This document shows positions 7,711-8,693 of a stretch of DNA of 8,693 nt, one piece after another (position 1 is the stretch's first letter; each line of letters opens with the position of its first letter). The notes under the pieces were generated by a model that did not search any database, had not been told where the DNA came from, and saw only the letters and a list, made by a program, of their open reading frames with translations. The translations under genes were made by a program, and so were the position numbers. Source of the stretch: an uncultured Anaerolineae bacterium (GTDB lineage: Bacteria > Chloroflexota > Anaerolineae > Anaerolineales > UBA4823); the NCBI GenBank assembly GCA_937129505.1, contig CAKZNJ010000176.1, positions 1-8,693 of the forward strand, read 5' to 3'.

Positions 7711-7737
7711 ACGAATACTCCTTTATTTCTCTATATG

Positions 7738-7743
7738 ATTATA
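7738..7743 (-). promoter_or_regulatory. Extended -10 promoter box of the ATPase gene string
   Basis: On the minus strand this reads TATAAT, preceded by TGC, giving an extended -10 element. No good -35 hexamer lies 16-18 nt further up, which extended -10 promoters tolerate. The predicted start near 7731 would leave a leader of about 20 nt carrying the AAAGGAG ribosome site (7718-7724). It is the best candidate for the main promoter of the whole minus-strand string. Confidence 0.6.
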
Positions 7744-7774
7744 GCATGGTCAATCTTTGCTAATGGGTTGTCTA

Positions 7775-7804
7775 TTCAAATGTTTTTTAATAAACAGGTA
7801 TAAT
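7775..7804 (+). promoter_or_regulatory. Promoter of the glycosyltransferase gene
   Basis: A perfect TATAAT at 7799-7804 is preceded, 18 nt upstream, by TTCAAA (7775-7780), a 4/6 match to TTGACA. The expected transcription start is at about 7811, next to the ATG at 7812, which predicts a leaderless or near-leaderless mRNA. The opposite promoter's -10 box lies about 55 bp away, so a shared regulator could bind between them. I see no clear palindrome there. Confidence 0.6.
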
Positions 7805-7811
7805 CGAGAAC

Positions 7812-8495
7812 ATGAAAATATCAATCATCATTCCTGTTTACAACGAGAAAAATACAATTTGTGAGATTCTGCACCGTGTTCAGAAAATGAATATCGCTTC
7901 TGAGATCATTGTTGTAGATGATGGCTCCCATGATGGCACTCGAGAAATTCTGGAAAGTTATCGGCAACAACCCCTTTTTCGCGTTCTCTTCCACGAAAAA
8001 AATCAGGGGAAAGGTGCGGCGATCCGGACGGGGTTACAAGCTGTTGAGGGTGATGTGATTATCATTCAGGATGCTGATTTGGAATACGATCCGCGCGAAT
8101 ATCCAAATCTACTCAAGCCGATTCAAGAAGGAGTGGCGGATGTGGTTTATGGTTCACGTTTTTTGGGTGCCCCACGACGCCCGATTTTGTTCTGGAACAT
8201 GGTCGCCAATAAGATCTTAACCTTGGTCACCAATATCCTTTACAATAATATCATGACCGATATGGAAACAGGATATAAAGTATTTCGTCGCGAGGTAATT
8301 CAAGGGATGCCTTTGCGTGCAAAGCGATTTGATTTTGAACCCGAATTTACGGCGAAGATTCTCAAGCGAAAGGTGCGAATTTTTGAAGTTCCGATTGCCT
8401 TCTATCCACGTGATTATTCCGAAGGCAAAAAGATTAAGATGAAAGATGCCTTTGAAGCCATGTGGGCATTATTCAAGTATCGTTTCGTGGATTAG
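7812..8495 (+). CDS. GT-A family 2 glycosyltransferase, Dpm1/polyprenyl-phosphate type
   Basis: Transfers a sugar from a nucleotide donor, probably to a polyprenyl phosphate at the cytoplasmic face of the membrane. The product has 227 residues. Hallmarks in order are SIIIPVYNE (4-12), VVDDGSHDGT (34-43), NQGKGAAIRTG (64-74), IIQDADLEYDP with the DxD-like metal site at 87-89, VVYGSRF (111-117), MTDMETGYKVFRR (148-160) and the RFDFEPE acceptor-site motif (172-178). It ends after the catalytic domain and has no C-terminal membrane helices, unlike GtrB/ArnC. One hydrophobic, possibly membrane-contacting helix lies at about 125-148. It resembles single-domain bacterial and archaeal Dpm1 enzymes; the sugar and the acceptor cannot be told. 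A consensus TATAAT ends only 7 nt before the ATG and there is no clear Shine-Dalgarno sequence, suggesting a leaderless or near-leaderless transcript. It converges on recJ with 10 bp between. Confidence 0.93.
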   Translation: MKISIIIPVYNEKNTICEILHRVQKMNIASEIIVVDDGSHDGTREILESYRQQPLFRVLFHEKNQGKGAAIRTGLQAVEGDVIIIQDADLEYDPREYPNLLKPIQEGVADVVYGSRFLGAPRRPILFWNMVANKILTLVTNILYNNIMTDMETGYKVFRREVIQGMPLRAKRFDFEPEFTAKILKRKVRIFEVPIAFYPRDYSEGKKIKMKDAFEAMWALFKYRFVD

Positions 8496-8501
8496 AGAAA
8501 T

Positions 8502-8524
8502 ACCCTTAACGATTTGCTGAGGGT
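8502..8524. terminator. Shared hairpin terminator between the glycosyltransferase and recJ genes
   Basis: ACCCTTA (8502-8508) pairs with TGAGGGT (8518-8524), including one G-T pair, around a 9-nt loop. On the plus strand it is followed by TTTATAT, giving a modest intrinsic terminator 7 nt after the glycosyltransferase stop. On the minus strand it is followed by ATTTCT, so it may also stop recJ transcription weakly. It overlaps the last codons of recJ. Confidence 0.5.
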
Positions 8525-8691
8525 TTTATATCGCGTATGTTTAATTGAAGGTAACTGTTTCCGTTATAAAAATTCTTTTCGATGTGGTAAAGGATGTCAA
8601 TGTGAGGGGGTAAGATCTCTGCCAACTCACCTTGTCGAAAGGCGACACATTTCCATGCAGGAGCTATATCAAAACGCAGGTGGCTGCCCTC
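8506..8691 (-). CDS. recJ: RecJ single-strand-specific exonuclease, C-terminal 61 residues (partial)
   Basis: The reverse strand is open from the right edge to a TAA at 8506-8508. The first complete codon is at 8691-8689, giving 61 residues. They match the C-terminal OB-like domain of RecJ as I recall it: LRFDIAPAWKCVAFRQGELA, then ILPPHIDILYHIEKNFYNG, and the closing LQLNIRDIKPS, where family members usually read wnG...LQL.V.DIrp. RecJ degrades single-stranded DNA 5' to 3' in recombination and mismatch repair. The catalytic DHH/DHHA1 domains would lie beyond the window. The codons form the expected order of strand, loop and Y-NG motif without breaks, so the gene appears intact at this end. 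Its 3' end converges on the glycosyltransferase gene and lies inside the shared hairpin. Confidence 0.85.
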   Translation of the reverse strand, partial: EGSHLRFDIAPAWKCVAFRQGELAEILPPHIDILYHIEKNFYNGNSYLQLNIRDIKPSANR

Positions 8692-8693
8692 TC

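Noticed and set aside
1..8693. CRISPR array, tRNA, rRNA or insertion sequence.
   Set aside because: I saw no regularly spaced repeats, cloverleaf-like sequence, rRNA core motifs or terminal inverted repeats, and coding sequence fills nearly all of the window.

Overview
The window is ordinary, densely packed bacterial chromosome. No mobile element, CRISPR array, rRNA or tRNA gene could be seen. The gene set suggests a free-living member of Chloroflexota, most likely Anaerolineae: a tail-anchored Hanks-type kinase, a long membrane-anchored GH3-like protein with proline/threonine-rich linkers, a MoxR-like ATPase with an N-terminal helical domain, and a Dpm1-type glycosyltransferase. This assignment is an inference from gene types and base composition, not from a marker gene.

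Layout. At the left edge is the 3' part of a plus-strand serine/threonine kinase gene (3-971) that begins before the window. It converges on, and overlaps by 29 bp, the last gene of a long minus-strand gene string. Read in its own direction from about 7710 to 943, that string encodes an AAA+ ATPase, a glycerophosphodiester phosphodiesterase, a threonine/serine dehydratase-type PLP enzyme, a lone beta-like subunit of a class I CoA-transferase, and a secreted, membrane-anchored GH3-family protein. The phosphodiesterase-dehydratase and dehydratase-CoA-transferase junctions are 4-nt ATGA overlaps, and the next junction is a 14-nt overlap, so the last four genes look translationally coupled. A 101-bp divergent promoter region (7711-7811) separates the string from a plus-strand glycosyltransferase (7812-8495). 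The right edge carries the C-terminal end of a minus-strand gene recognisable as recJ (8506-8691). It converges on the glycosyltransferase, with a shared hairpin between them.

How the genes might work together. The string mixes a chaperone-like ATPase, lipid-headgroup turnover, amino-acid deamination, a CoA-transferase fold and an envelope protein. No single known pathway unites them, so shared expression is better supported than a shared reaction. Two products look catalytically altered. The CoA-transferase subunit has alanine where the family's catalytic glutamate should be, and its partner subunit is not in the window. The GH3 protein lacks the NagZ Asp-His dyad and has Glu-Asn where the nucleophile Asp motif is expected. 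These two, and the apparently leaderless start of the glycosyltransferase gene, are the points most worth a second look. I did not find convincing evidence of a wholly new defence or mobile system.
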